Source of the DNA: Sphingobacteriales bacterium | GTDB taxonomy: Bacteria > Bacteroidota > Bacteroidia > Chitinophagales > UBA2359 | NCBI GenBank assembly: GCA_016718845.1 | Contig: JADKCK010000009.1 | Span: 1 to 64,000 of the forward strand | Direction of reading: 5' to 3' | DNA: 64,000 nt | Shown: one piece after another, positions 38,261-46,416 of the stretch | How the letters are laid out: every line of letters begins with the position of its first letter | How positions within the stretch are numbered: position 1 is the first letter of the stretch | Program-made: the position numbers and the translations under genes | The notes under the pieces: model-generated | Told to the model about the DNA's origin: nothing | Databases searched by the model: none | Seen by the model: only the letters and a program-made list of their open reading frames with translations

Positions 38261-38416
38261 CACCGTCAAAAAAAACAATGCTTTAACAAGTTTTGATTTA
38301 ATAGCCAAGTTAAACAATGAAATTATTTGCATATACAAATACAATCTAACTTGGGTAGTTTTATAAAAAAACAAAAACGACCTTTTATTTATCCAGCACG
38401 TTAAAAATAGCAATAA

Positions 38417-40236
38417 ATGCCACAAAATTCTAATGCATCGGCAGTAATACACCCGACACCGAGCCCAACGAAAAACCACGTATTAGCCGCAAAAATATTA
38501 AGTCTTTTCGCCGCTTATTTACCTATATCAATCCCTATAAAGGTACTTTTATTATTGGGTTATTTTTCTTGCTTTTATCAACGGGTACCACTTTGGCATT
38601 TCCGTATTTAGCAAGTTTATTAGCCGATGTGCAAAATATAGCTCCCGACCAACAAACCCATTATTTGCGCCAAATTGGTTTGGCAATGATTGTGCTATTG
38701 GTGGCACAAGGTGTGTTTTCGTATTTGCGCATTGTGTTGTTTACTATTGTAAGCGAAGGTAGTATGGCAGATTTGCGCCGCGATTTATACAACAAACTCA
38801 TAACACTAAGTATACCTTTTTTTGAAGAACGACGCGTGGGCGAACTTACTAGTCGTATCACATCGGACGTTACACAATTGCAAAGTGCCATATCTATTAA
38901 CCTTGCCGAGTTACTTAGGCAATTGGCTACTTTGCTGGCTGGCATTGTGGTTATTTTTTACACATCGCCCAAACTAACGGGTATTATGTTATCTACTTTT
39001 CCGGTGGGTATTGCTGCTGCCGTAGGTTTTGGGCGATACATTCGCAAATTATCGCGCCAAACACAAGACATACTTGCCGATTCAAATGTAATTGTCGAAG
39101 AAACACTACAATCGGTGCAAGCCGTAAAAGCTTTTACCAACGAGTGGTACGAGGCAGCACGTTATCAAAAATCAATGGAGCGTTTTGTAGCCGTAGCGGT
39201 GCGTACCTCTAAGTTCAGGGGCGCTTTTGTGTCGCTGCTTATTTCGGTGGTTTTTGGCGGTATTATTTTGGTGCTTTGGTTTGGTGCTACTTATGTGCAA
39301 GCTGGCGATATGACCATTGGCGAACTACTGCGTTTTATGCTGTATACCTTATTTATAGGCGGCTCTATTGCAGGCACTGCCGATTTGTTTAGCAATATGC
39401 AAAAAGCTATGGGCGCATCCGAAAGGGTATTTCAGGTACTTGATGAGCAATCGGAAGTACAGCATCTATCGCCAATAAAAAAAGAAACCATAAATGGTAG
39501 CATTGTGTACGATAATGTACAGTTTAGCTACCCAACACGCCCCGATATGGCTATCTTGCGCGGCTTGTCGTTGCAGATAGAGCCAGGACAAAAAATTGCC
39601 TTAGTAGGGCATAGTGGAGCTGGGAAATCTACAGTTATACAACTATTAATGCGTTTTTATACGGCTAGTGCTGGCGAAATTCGGATTAATTCGGTTAATA
39701 TAAATAAATTTGACATTACCCATTTGCGAGCCAATATTGGTATCGTGCCACAAGATGTATTGCTTTTTGGCGGAACAATTGCCGAAAATATACGCTATGG
39801 TCGCCCCGACGCCACCGATGCCGAAGTAACCGAAGCCTCAAAACGAGCTAATGCGTGGGAGTTTATCAGCACTTTTCCAGATGCTATGCAAACAATGGTG
39901 GGCGAGCGCGGCGTAAAACTATCGGGCGGGCAACGCCAACGAATTGCCATTGCCCGAGCCATTTTAAAAGACCCCGCTATTTTAATCCTCGACGAAGCAA
40001 CCTCGTCGCTCGATGCCGAATCCGAATCGTTGGTGCAGGCAGCCCTCGACGAGCTAATGAAAAACCGAACCACCATTATCATCGCACACCGCTTAGCTAC
40101 CGTACGCAACGTTGATTGTATTTATGTATTAGACGAAGGACGCGTTGCCGAAGCAGGTACGCACACCGAACTATCAACCAAAAACGCAGGTATCTACCAA
40201 AATTTATTGCGCCTTCAATTTGATTTAAAAGCATAA
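38417..40236 (+). CDS. ABC exporter (MsbA/LmrA-like half transporter), frameshifted near its start
   Basis: The ORF 38569-40236 lacks a proper start (only TTG) and lacks the first membrane helix. Reading its frame upstream gives RISRKNIKSFRRLFTYINPY and then KGTFIIGLFFLLLSTGTTLA, a normal ABC-exporter N-terminus, with no start codon before an in-frame stop. The ATG at 38417 (MPQNSNASAV) is in another frame, so one indel near 38.44-38.46 kb must be repaired to give about 606 residues. The six-helix domain is followed by the ATPase: Walker A GHSGAGKST, signature LSGGQRQRIAIARAI, Walker B ILILDEATSSLD, H-loop IIAHRLATV. It exports lipids or drugs as a homodimer; the cargo is unknown. Confidence 0.85.
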
Positions 40237-40362
40237 TAAATTTTATCCTAAATAAAAAACCTGCTTTAAATTTCGCATTTTTACATCTAAAAAAATACAC
40301 TAAATATTACTAATATACGTTAGTAGTTATTTTAAATGATTTATTACTAATAAATTACCAAC

Positions 40363-41568
40363 GTGAAACAACATAAACTCTCGCCCTATAAATATCTCCG
40401 CAAAATTGACGATCATAATGTATACTATATCGAAACGCAAGACGACTTGCACGAAGTAGTGCGCCGCCTAAAAGATGCCGACCTAATTGCCATTGACCTT
40501 GAATTTGACCGTAACCGACATCACTATGGTTTTACATTGTGCCTATTACAAATTGCCTACGATGGTAATTGTTACCTGATAGACCCCCTATCGGATTGCA
40601 TTGACCACATAGATACCAAAAAATTGGCACCACTTTGGGAGGTCTTAGCTAACCCTAACAGCATAAAAATACTACATTCGCCCAGCGAAGATATACGCCT
40701 ACTTAAATTATCGGGTTGTGATATATGCAATATTTTCGATACAGATATAGCCTCTAAACTTACCCTTCAACCAACCAAATCGTACAAAGATTTGCTCGAA
40801 AAGCGCCTAAATATTATTTTAGAAAAAGACCAGCAAACGTCGGATTGGTACAAACGCCCTTTAACGCCTTTTCAACTACAATATGCCGCCAAAGATGTGC
40901 TTTATCTTGCCGAACTTAGACGACAACTTATGGTAGATTTAGAACAACTAGGGCGCATGGAGTGGTTTAACGAAGAAATGTTGTTGTTAGAACGTCTCGA
41001 AGAAACCGATGTAGAAGACCCACATTTGCGCGTAAAAGGAGCTAAACAATTAAGCGATGAAGAACAATATGTGCTAAAGGCTTTACATGCTTATCGCAAC
41101 GAACAAGCCAAATTGCTTAACAAACCCCCTTTTCAGACCATCGAAGACACCTTGCTGCTCGATTTGATTACCTACACGCAGCCTACCCTCGACAATTGGA
41201 CACAAGCCCGCGGAAAACACCCCAAGCTAAAAAACGACCGAACTGTACAAGTTTTGCAGCAATTGATACAAACGGCATACACCGAAGCTCAAAATATACC
41301 CAAACAAGTTTACCACACTACCCGCGAAGAACGCTTAGAATCGTATAAACGCCGCGAGGCACTTATACAATGCCGAGAAACCTTTAAACCCCTACGCGAC
41401 CACCTACAAACCCAGTTTGGTGATGCAGCAACGCTTATTTTTAATACCAAATTGGTCGATGATTTGTGCACTGGCAGACGAAAAATTACCGACCTAAAAC
41501 AATATACCCAACCTATTGTACGACAAGCCGCTCAAGAATTAGGCATTGACCTTAGTAATTACGAGTAA
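40363..41568 (+). CDS. rnd: Ribonuclease D (DEDDy exonuclease with HRDC)
   Basis: A 401-residue protein from a GTG start. The 3'-5' exonuclease fold has its motifs: AIDLEFDRNRHHYGFTLCLL (Exo I, D-x-E), LHSPSEDIRLL (Exo II) and QLQYAAKDVLYLAEL (Exo III with Y-x3-D). A HRDC-like helical domain follows (about 215-300, LKALHAYRNEQAKLLNKPPF). It trims RNA 3' ends, including tRNA precursors. No other RNA-processing gene is close except rnz a few genes upstream on the other strand. Confidence 0.9.
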   Translation: MKQHKLSPYKYLRKIDDHNVYYIETQDDLHEVVRRLKDADLIAIDLEFDRNRHHYGFTLCLLQIAYDGNCYLIDPLSDCIDHIDTKKLAPLWEVLANPNSIKILHSPSEDIRLLKLSGCDICNIFDTDIASKLTLQPTKSYKDLLEKRLNIILEKDQQTSDWYKRPLTPFQLQYAAKDVLYLAELRRQLMVDLEQLGRMEWFNEEMLLLERLEETDVEDPHLRVKGAKQLSDEEQYVLKALHAYRNEQAKLLNKPPFQTIEDTLLLDLITYTQPTLDNWTQARGKHPKLKNDRTVQVLQQLIQTAYTEAQNIPKQVYHTTREERLESYKRREALIQCRETFKPLRDHLQTQFGDAATLIFNTKLVDDLCTGRRKITDLKQYTQPIVRQAAQELGIDLSNYE

Positions 41569-41596
41569 TATAAAATAAATTACAACAAATTTACAT

Positions 41597-42166
41597 TTAT
41601 TGCCATTTTACCAAATGCCAGAAATGGTAGCCGCTAAAAATTATATCATAATCGGCAACATACCCTAAACGTTGATATAGTTTATAAGCCCCTTCATTTT
41701 TTTGACTTACCAACAACGCCAATTTGCTATAGCCAAGCTGGGCAGCCTGTTTTTCAAATGCCCCAATAAGCACTGTTCCATAGCCTTTGCCTCTATAATT
41801 GGGCAAAATGCCAATGGTATCTAAATAATACTCATCGTCTTGTGCCTCTTTGGTTATTGTTACTTGTTGTTTGGTGGTGTGCAAAATGTGGTCTATATAT
41901 GGTTGGTCGAGGGTGTTGGTTTGGCTACCATGATACGCCACCAATACCCCCACAATTTGCCCCAATACCTCTATCACTAAACAGTTTTGATAACTGATGC
42001 GGTTAGCTGGCTGTTCAAAAAAATGGGTAAGCACCTGCAAGGTAATCTGTTTGTCTTGGCTACCCGATAAGGTGTAGGCAATGCTGCCAATGGTATCTAT
42101 TATAATAGGTACACAAACCGCAGCATCGGCAGGCTGGGCGGCTCGTATAGTGTAGTTTGTTTGCAT
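41597..42166 (-). CDS. GNAT family N-acetyltransferase
   Basis: A 189-residue acetyltransferase. The acetyl-CoA loop is LPNYRGKGYGTVLI (motif A), preceded by EYYLDTIGI and followed by KLALLVSQKNEGAYKLYQRL, the motif B region in which a late asparagine/tyrosine acts. The substrate is unknown. A terminator lies upstream at 42197, between this gene and the glycosyltransferase, so it is probably transcribed alone. Confidence 0.87.
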   Translation of the reverse strand: MQTNYTIRAAQPADAAVCVPIIIDTIGSIAYTLSGSQDKQITLQVLTHFFEQPANRISYQNCLVIEVLGQIVGVLVAYHGSQTNTLDQPYIDHILHTTKQQVTITKEAQDDEYYLDTIGILPNYRGKGYGTVLIGAFEKQAAQLGYSKLALLVSQKNEGAYKLYQRLGYVADYDIIFSGYHFWHLVKWQ

Positions 42167-42196
42167 TTTATTATTTTTGATAATTTATTGAATATA

Positions 42197-42229
42197 AAAA
42201 AAACATAGCAATTGTTGCTATGTTTTTTT
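42197..42229. terminator. Intrinsic terminator
   Basis: AAAAAAACATAGCAA with TTGCTATGTTTTTTT, 15-bp perfect stem with a three-base loop, 16 bp after the stop of the glycosyltransferase gene on the minus strand. Confidence 0.92.
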
Positions 42230-42244
42230 TTGTGTTTGGGGATA

Positions 42245-43432
42245 TTAATTTTCTCGGCGTTTTGCTTTTTCCCACACCACCGACTGGCTACCTCGCCAAA
42301 AACGGGCAAAACCTGCAAATACGGCGTAGTTCATCATCACAAAATAAAACGGAATAAAAAATACCTTGATTTTTACTTTTTTCTTTTCTAATAAATAACC
42401 CATAAAAGCTAAAAAATAAAATAATATTTGGGCGATAAACAACCAAGTGTATAAACCACCTACAAAATAAGCCAAGGGTATATTTAACAAAAAAGTAAGC
42501 ACCAAAGCCAAGGGTGTAATTGTCCAGCGCAAAACGCGGTGCGATATGTATTGAAAGCTTAATACGCCGTATTTAAATATATTTAATAAAGGCAACAAAC
42601 GGCTAATAGCTTGCCAACCACCAGCAGCAATGCGTATTTTGCGTTTTCGTTCTTCGCCGCTTGATGCCGATGGTAACTCGGTGGCACAAGCAAGCGGCTC
42701 GTAGATTACCCTATAACCCTGCTGAGCAATACGAAGTGTCATATAAAAATCCTCGATGATGGTATCGGGTGGCACGGCTTCGTATAAGTTAGTGCGTATC
42801 GAAAACAACTCGCCAGCAGCACCTACTACCGAGTACAGCTCCGAATCCCATTTTTTGAGTGTCGATTCGTATCGCCAATAAAAACCTTCGCCTGCCCCAC
42901 TTGCCGAGTCGGCAGCCTCCGACTGTACTCGTTTTTCGCCAGCTACTGCGCCTACTTTGGGGTTATTATAATGGCGCACTATTTGCTGTATAGCATCGGG
43001 GTTAAGCAAGGTATTGGCATCGGTAAACACCACATAAGGGGTAGTAACATACGCCATCGACCGATGCACTGCAGCAATTTTACCACTTCGGGCAGGCGTA
43101 TGCAGCAGTTGTATTTGTGGATATTGGCTAACAATATTGGGCGTTTCATCGTCCGAGCCATCGGTTACAAACAATAGCTTGATGCGCTCGGTGGGGTAAT
43201 CTAGTGACAGCGAGTTGTGTATTTTTTGAGCAATACAATCGGCTTCGTTGTAGGCTGCCACCAACAAAGTAACATTAGGCAAGTTGTTGGAGTCAATGCG
43301 CTCTAAATAATTGTTTTTAGTTCCCCATCTTTTTATACCCAACAACAAACGCAACAAAATGCCATAACCAATATAGGTATAAATAACCAGCAAAAAGCAA
43401 CTCCAAAATAAAGCAGATATAAACAAACTCAT
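42245..43432 (-). CDS. Membrane glycosyltransferase, GT2 (BcsA/IcaA-like)
   Basis: A 395-residue protein. One N-terminal helix (FWSCFLLVIYTYIGYGILL) is followed by a GT-A domain with VTLLVAAYNEADCI, TDGSDDET, the DxD-like VVFTDANTLL, AVAGEKRV, IIEDFYMTLRI (catalytic D) and RKRKIRIAAGGWQA (the position of the QxxRW motif, here altered), then three membrane helices. This layout is typical of processive or semi-processive polysaccharide synthases. The lack of a strict QxxRW motif argues for a non-processive enzyme. No capsule cluster is adjacent. Confidence 0.87.
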   Translation of the reverse strand: MSLFISALFWSCFLLVIYTYIGYGILLRLLLGIKRWGTKNNYLERIDSNNLPNVTLLVAAYNEADCIAQKIHNSLSLDYPTERIKLLFVTDGSDDETPNIVSQYPQIQLLHTPARSGKIAAVHRSMAYVTTPYVVFTDANTLLNPDAIQQIVRHYNNPKVGAVAGEKRVQSEAADSASGAGEGFYWRYESTLKKWDSELYSVVGAAGELFSIRTNLYEAVPPDTIIEDFYMTLRIAQQGYRVIYEPLACATELPSASSGEERKRKIRIAAGGWQAISRLLPLLNIFKYGVLSFQYISHRVLRWTITPLALVLTFLLNIPLAYFVGGLYTWLFIAQILFYFLAFMGYLLEKKKVKIKVFFIPFYFVMMNYAVFAGFARFWRGSQSVVWEKAKRREN

Positions 43433-44017
43433 CTTAAACGAATTGTTTTTTTTATTTTTTAATTATTTGTTTTATAAAAATTGATTATTTTTTGTAACAT
43501 AATCAATTATCAATCGTATCTTTGAACCTTTAAATAGAGTGATTTATTGTAATTTGTATATCAAAAAATAGTTTTTACTTTAAGCATTAAACATTTTGTC
43601 TAATTTAGTATCTAAACGTGCCTGCTTAAAAAAAGTAAATATTTTGGGCAAAAAAGGCTACATTGGGTAATTTGGCAAGGATTTGGTAGTAGAACCATAA
43701 ACAAATAAGGAATGAAGACACGATTTTTGGTAAAATCGAACTCCACCCCTTATTGTTTAACCCTAAAAACCTAAAGCCATGAAAAACCAGTTCAAAAGTA
43801 GGCATTATTTTTGAATTAAAAAGCTTTTTTACATTTTTTTTTACATTTTTTTTTCGATAACATTTAAAACCATTGTGACACAATCCATATTTTGCCGTCT
43901 TAAGGATGCTACTTAGCTGCAAGATAAGTGTCTGATGTTTTAATATTATGTAATTTTTTATATAAAATTGCATTTTTTGTTAAATAAACTTCTCTTACAC
44001 TTAAATTATTACCCCTA
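43433..44017. other. 585-bp non-coding region with a distant promoter
   Basis: I see no credible gene; a leftward 115-codon frame has no signals. A -7 box TATCTTTG lies at 43517-43524, almost 500 bp upstream of the sigma-factor ATG. The stretch 43640-43960 contains two near-identical TTACATTTTTTTT words and could be a long leader or a small RNA, but I cannot assign it. Confidence 0.5.
43517..43524 (+). promoter_or_regulatory. Bacteroidota -7 box TATCTTTG
   Basis: TATCTTTG with no ORF directly downstream; the nearest gene on this strand starts at 44018. Confidence 0.45.
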
Positions 44018-44623
44018 ATGTTTTTTGTATTATTTGCATTTAACATCATTTTTGGCAAAAAAAGCACCTTGTCCGACGAAGAACTCGTTGAAGAAATTGT
44101 GCATTCGCAAAATTCTCGCTTAGTAGAAGTACTCTACGAGCGCTATGCCGACAAGGTGTACCGCCGTTGCATATCTTTTGTTAAAGAGGCATCAATAGCC
44201 GAAGATTTAACACACGATATTTTTATTAAAGTATACCTTAATTTAGGTGGGTTTAAGCAAAAATCTAAATTCTCGACTTGGCTTTACTCTATCACCTACA
44301 ACTTTTGCGTTGATTATGTTCGAAAAAAACAAAAAGACAATGTTGTAGACATGGAAGATAAAGAAGGCGAAATAGCCGGACGCGATATTGATACCGCCGA
44401 CGACTTAGACCATATTGCCTTAGACCGATTGACCGAGTTGCTAGAACAACTAAAACCAGAAGATAAGCTCATCTTACTTATGAAATATCGCGACGACATG
44501 AGTATTAAGGACATACAAATAGCCTTTGATATATCGGAAAGCGCCGTTAAAATGCGTATTAAAAGAGCTAAAGAAAAACTCAAATCGCTATATTGCGAAA
44601 TGTACGAAGAAATACCACTATAA
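44018..44623 (+). CDS. ECF-type RNA polymerase sigma factor
   Basis: A 201-residue sigma-70 family protein. Region 2 shows LYERYADKVYRRCISFVK, EDLTHDIFIKVYLNL and FSTWLYSITYNFCVDYVRKK. An acidic linker follows (EGEIAGRDIDTADDLD), then region 4 KPEDKLILLMKYRDDMSIKD with the recognition helix ISESAVKMRIKRAKEKLK. No anti-sigma factor with a membrane helix follows. Instead a 79-residue acidic protein and an MscS channel are arranged in the same direction with 17- and 21-bp gaps, so the sigma factor may respond to membrane or osmotic state. That link is inference from gene order. Confidence 0.92.
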   Translation: MFFVLFAFNIIFGKKSTLSDEELVEEIVHSQNSRLVEVLYERYADKVYRRCISFVKEASIAEDLTHDIFIKVYLNLGGFKQKSKFSTWLYSITYNFCVDYVRKKQKDNVVDMEDKEGEIAGRDIDTADDLDHIALDRLTELLEQLKPEDKLILLMKYRDDMSIKDIQIAFDISESAVKMRIKRAKEKLKSLYCEMYEEIPL

Positions 44624-44640
44624 TAATAAATCCCTGTGCA

Positions 44641-44880
44641 ATGAGTAACCCATTTAAACAATTCAATTTTGATGACTCTCATCAAAATCAACCCGCTGCT
44701 CCGCCATCCATAAAAACCAAAGTAATGGGTACCTACAATTTTATTGCAGGTGCCGTAAAAATACTCGAGCTGTTTATTGGCAATGTATCTAACTCGGTGG
44801 TCGAGTTGATTAAAATATACGAAGGTAATCAACAAAAAACGCCACCAACACCACCCGAATCCGAAGATTCAAAAAAATAA
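44641..44880 (+). CDS. Small hypothetical protein between sigma factor and MscS
   Basis: A 79-residue protein: polar start (FKQFNFDDSHQNQPAAPPS), one amphipathic or weakly hydrophobic middle (MGTYNFIAGAVKILELFIG), and a proline/acid tail (TPPTPPESEDSKK). The ATG at 44641 is used; the longer frame start overlaps the end of the sigma gene. It is not recognised. Its place between an ECF sigma factor and a channel makes a regulatory or channel-associated role possible. Confidence 0.7.
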   Translation: MSNPFKQFNFDDSHQNQPAAPPSIKTKVMGTYNFIAGAVKILELFIGNVSNSVVELIKIYEGNQQKTPPTPPESEDSKK

Positions 44881-44901
44881 CTATCTCCAAAACTTTTTTC
44901 T

Positions 44902-45711
44902 ATGAATACTACACTTAGTACACTATCAAATATCGCTCAATCGTTTATTACGCAAGTCTCTGACATAATGCCCAAATTGGCACTTGCCTTAGTTATATTG
45001 TTTGTAGGTTGGCTAATAGCTCGCACAATAGCAAGTGTCATCCATCGCTTATTAGTAGCTATCAACATAGCTTGGGTTGATGAAAAACTAAAATCTATCG
45101 AAATATTTCAGGCATTAAATATTAAATCTGCCATAGTTGCATCGCGTTTAATATACTGGATAGTAATGCTAATGGCTATTACAACTGCCTTAGAAATTTT
45201 AGGACTAAACACTATCAAAGAGGGCATCAATAACTTTATTGCTTATCTGCCCAAATTACTTAGTGCCATTATGTTTTTTATTGTGGGTACTTTTATTGCC
45301 AATGTAATAAAAAACGTAACATCGGCAGCCTTCGACTCTATGGGCATTGGAGCCGGCAAAATAATTAGCGGATTTATCTTTTATTTTTTGGTGATGCTTT
45401 TTTCTATCACCGCCCTTAACCAAGCAGGCATTGATACCGCCATCATTACCCAAAACATTACCATTGGTGTAGCAGCTATTTTCTTTGCGTTTGCATTGGC
45501 TTATGGCTTTGCCTCGCGCGATATTATGGCTAACCTACTGTCTTCGTTTTATACCAAAGATAAGTTTGAAATTGGTCAAAATATCCGTATCGGTGATGTA
45601 CAAGGCACTATCGTAAAAATGGATAGCACCTCGGTAACACTTAATAGCGGCGACAAACAAATTGTAATGCCCTTGCACAAACTAATTAGCTCAACCGTTG
45701 AGGTGTGGTAA
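44902..45711 (+). CDS. Small-conductance mechanosensitive channel, MscS family
   Basis: A 269-residue inner-membrane protein. Three main helices: LALALVILFVGWLIARTIAS, LIYWIVMLMAITTALEILG and the pore-lining region AAIFFAFALAYGFASRDIMA, then the soluble beta domain (DKFEIGQNIRIGDVQGTIVK, TLNSGDKQIVMPLHKL) which ends early; the usual C-terminal alpha/beta part is absent, as in short MscS-like proteins. MscS channels open under membrane tension and release solutes on hypo-osmotic shock. It is third in a probable sigma-small protein-channel operon, closed by a strong terminator at 45735-45773. Confidence 0.9.
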   Translation: MNTTLSTLSNIAQSFITQVSDIMPKLALALVILFVGWLIARTIASVIHRLLVAINIAWVDEKLKSIEIFQALNIKSAIVASRLIYWIVMLMAITTALEILGLNTIKEGINNFIAYLPKLLSAIMFFIVGTFIANVIKNVTSAAFDSMGIGAGKIISGFIFYFLVMLFSITALNQAGIDTAIITQNITIGVAAIFFAFALAYGFASRDIMANLLSSFYTKDKFEIGQNIRIGDVQGTIVKMDSTSVTLNSGDKQIVMPLHKLISSTVEVW

Positions 45712-45734
45712 CCCCCCTCCTACCCTTTCAATAC

Positions 45735-45773
45735 AAAAAAAACCGACTTGCTTTTGCAAGTCGGTTTTTTTTT
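45735..45773. terminator. Strong terminator of the MscS operon
   Basis: AAAACCGACTTGC with GCAAGTCGGTTTT and extended A/T tracts on both sides, 23 bp after the MscS stop. Confidence 0.94.
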
Positions 45774-45811
45774 GTACAAAGTTAATTAATTTCAGACGGG
45801 TGCAAATTTAA

Positions 45812-45916
45812 AAGCTTGTACCCGCCCCGCTTGACGCGGAAAATGTCTTTTTTGGGGGTGATGTTTGGCTTTCCATGCTTTGCACAGTTGCGGGCACCCC
45901 CAAAGCACTTAAGCGC
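45812..45916 (+). repeat. Dispersed GC-rich repeat, copy 3
   Basis: Shares CCCCGCTTGACGCGGAAAAT, GTCTTTTTTGGGGGTGATG, TTTGCACAG and GGCACCCCCAAAGCACT with the other two copies. It lies between the MscS operon and the convergent methyltransferase remnant. Confidence 0.87.
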
Positions 45917-45943
45917 CTCACCAAACACACCTTACTATAATAG

Positions 45944-46285
45944 TTACCAAAACTTAGGCAACAACTTACCCGTTCGGTTTCGGTAATCTTCGTATTGTTT
46001 GCCAAAAGCGTTTATTAAAGCCTCTTCTTCAATGCCAATTCGGTACATAATTACCCCAAAAACTGGTATCAGCAGCAACAAAATACTTATCCAATTTGAC
46101 AACGACACCGACAAGCCTATCATGTAAATAATAATACCCGTATACGACGGATGACGGATATAGTGATACAAACCCGTATCTATTAATTTATGCTCGGGCG
46201 ATATGGCAACCTGTACCGTAAAAAACTCTTTTAGGGTATTAATAGCCGTTTGACGCACAATCATGCCTATTGGCACAAGCCCCAA
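45944..46285 (-). pseudogene. N-terminally truncated isoprenylcysteine methyltransferase-like (ICMT/PEMT) protein
   Basis: The remaining 113 residues hold the C-terminal catalytic half: LIDTGLYHYIRHPSYTGIII (the RHP-x-Y-x-G signature), a membrane hairpin, and RIGIEEEALINAFGKQYEDY with the E-E-x-L...YxxY motif, then RTGKLLPKFW. Full-length relatives have about 190-200 residues with additional N-terminal membrane helices. Upstream in frame there are about 20 more compatible residues and then a stop next to the terminator of the T9SS gene at 46315-46354. Only TTG or an inner ATG can serve as starts. I read this as a gene whose 5' end was lost; a short functional form cannot be excluded. Confidence 0.65.
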
Positions 46286-46314
46286 AGCTATATAGTTAAG
46301 CCAATATTGCCCCC

Positions 46315-46354
46315 AAAAAAACCTTGCCTAACATAAGTTAAGCAAGGTTTTTTT
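46315..46354 (-). terminator. Terminator of the T9SS surface-protein gene
   Basis: AAAAAAACCTTGC with GCAAGGTTTTTTT and an inner TAAC/GTTA pair, downstream of the stop at 46417. Confidence 0.93.
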
Positions 46355-46416
46355 ATTTTTAGATACTAACTAAATACACAAAACAATTTGTCGTTTTTTC
46401 GATAAATTATTTATTT

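Noticed and set aside
43626..43973. 115-codon leftward ORF
   Set aside because: AT-rich, no family resemblance, atypical composition and no promoter; likely chance.
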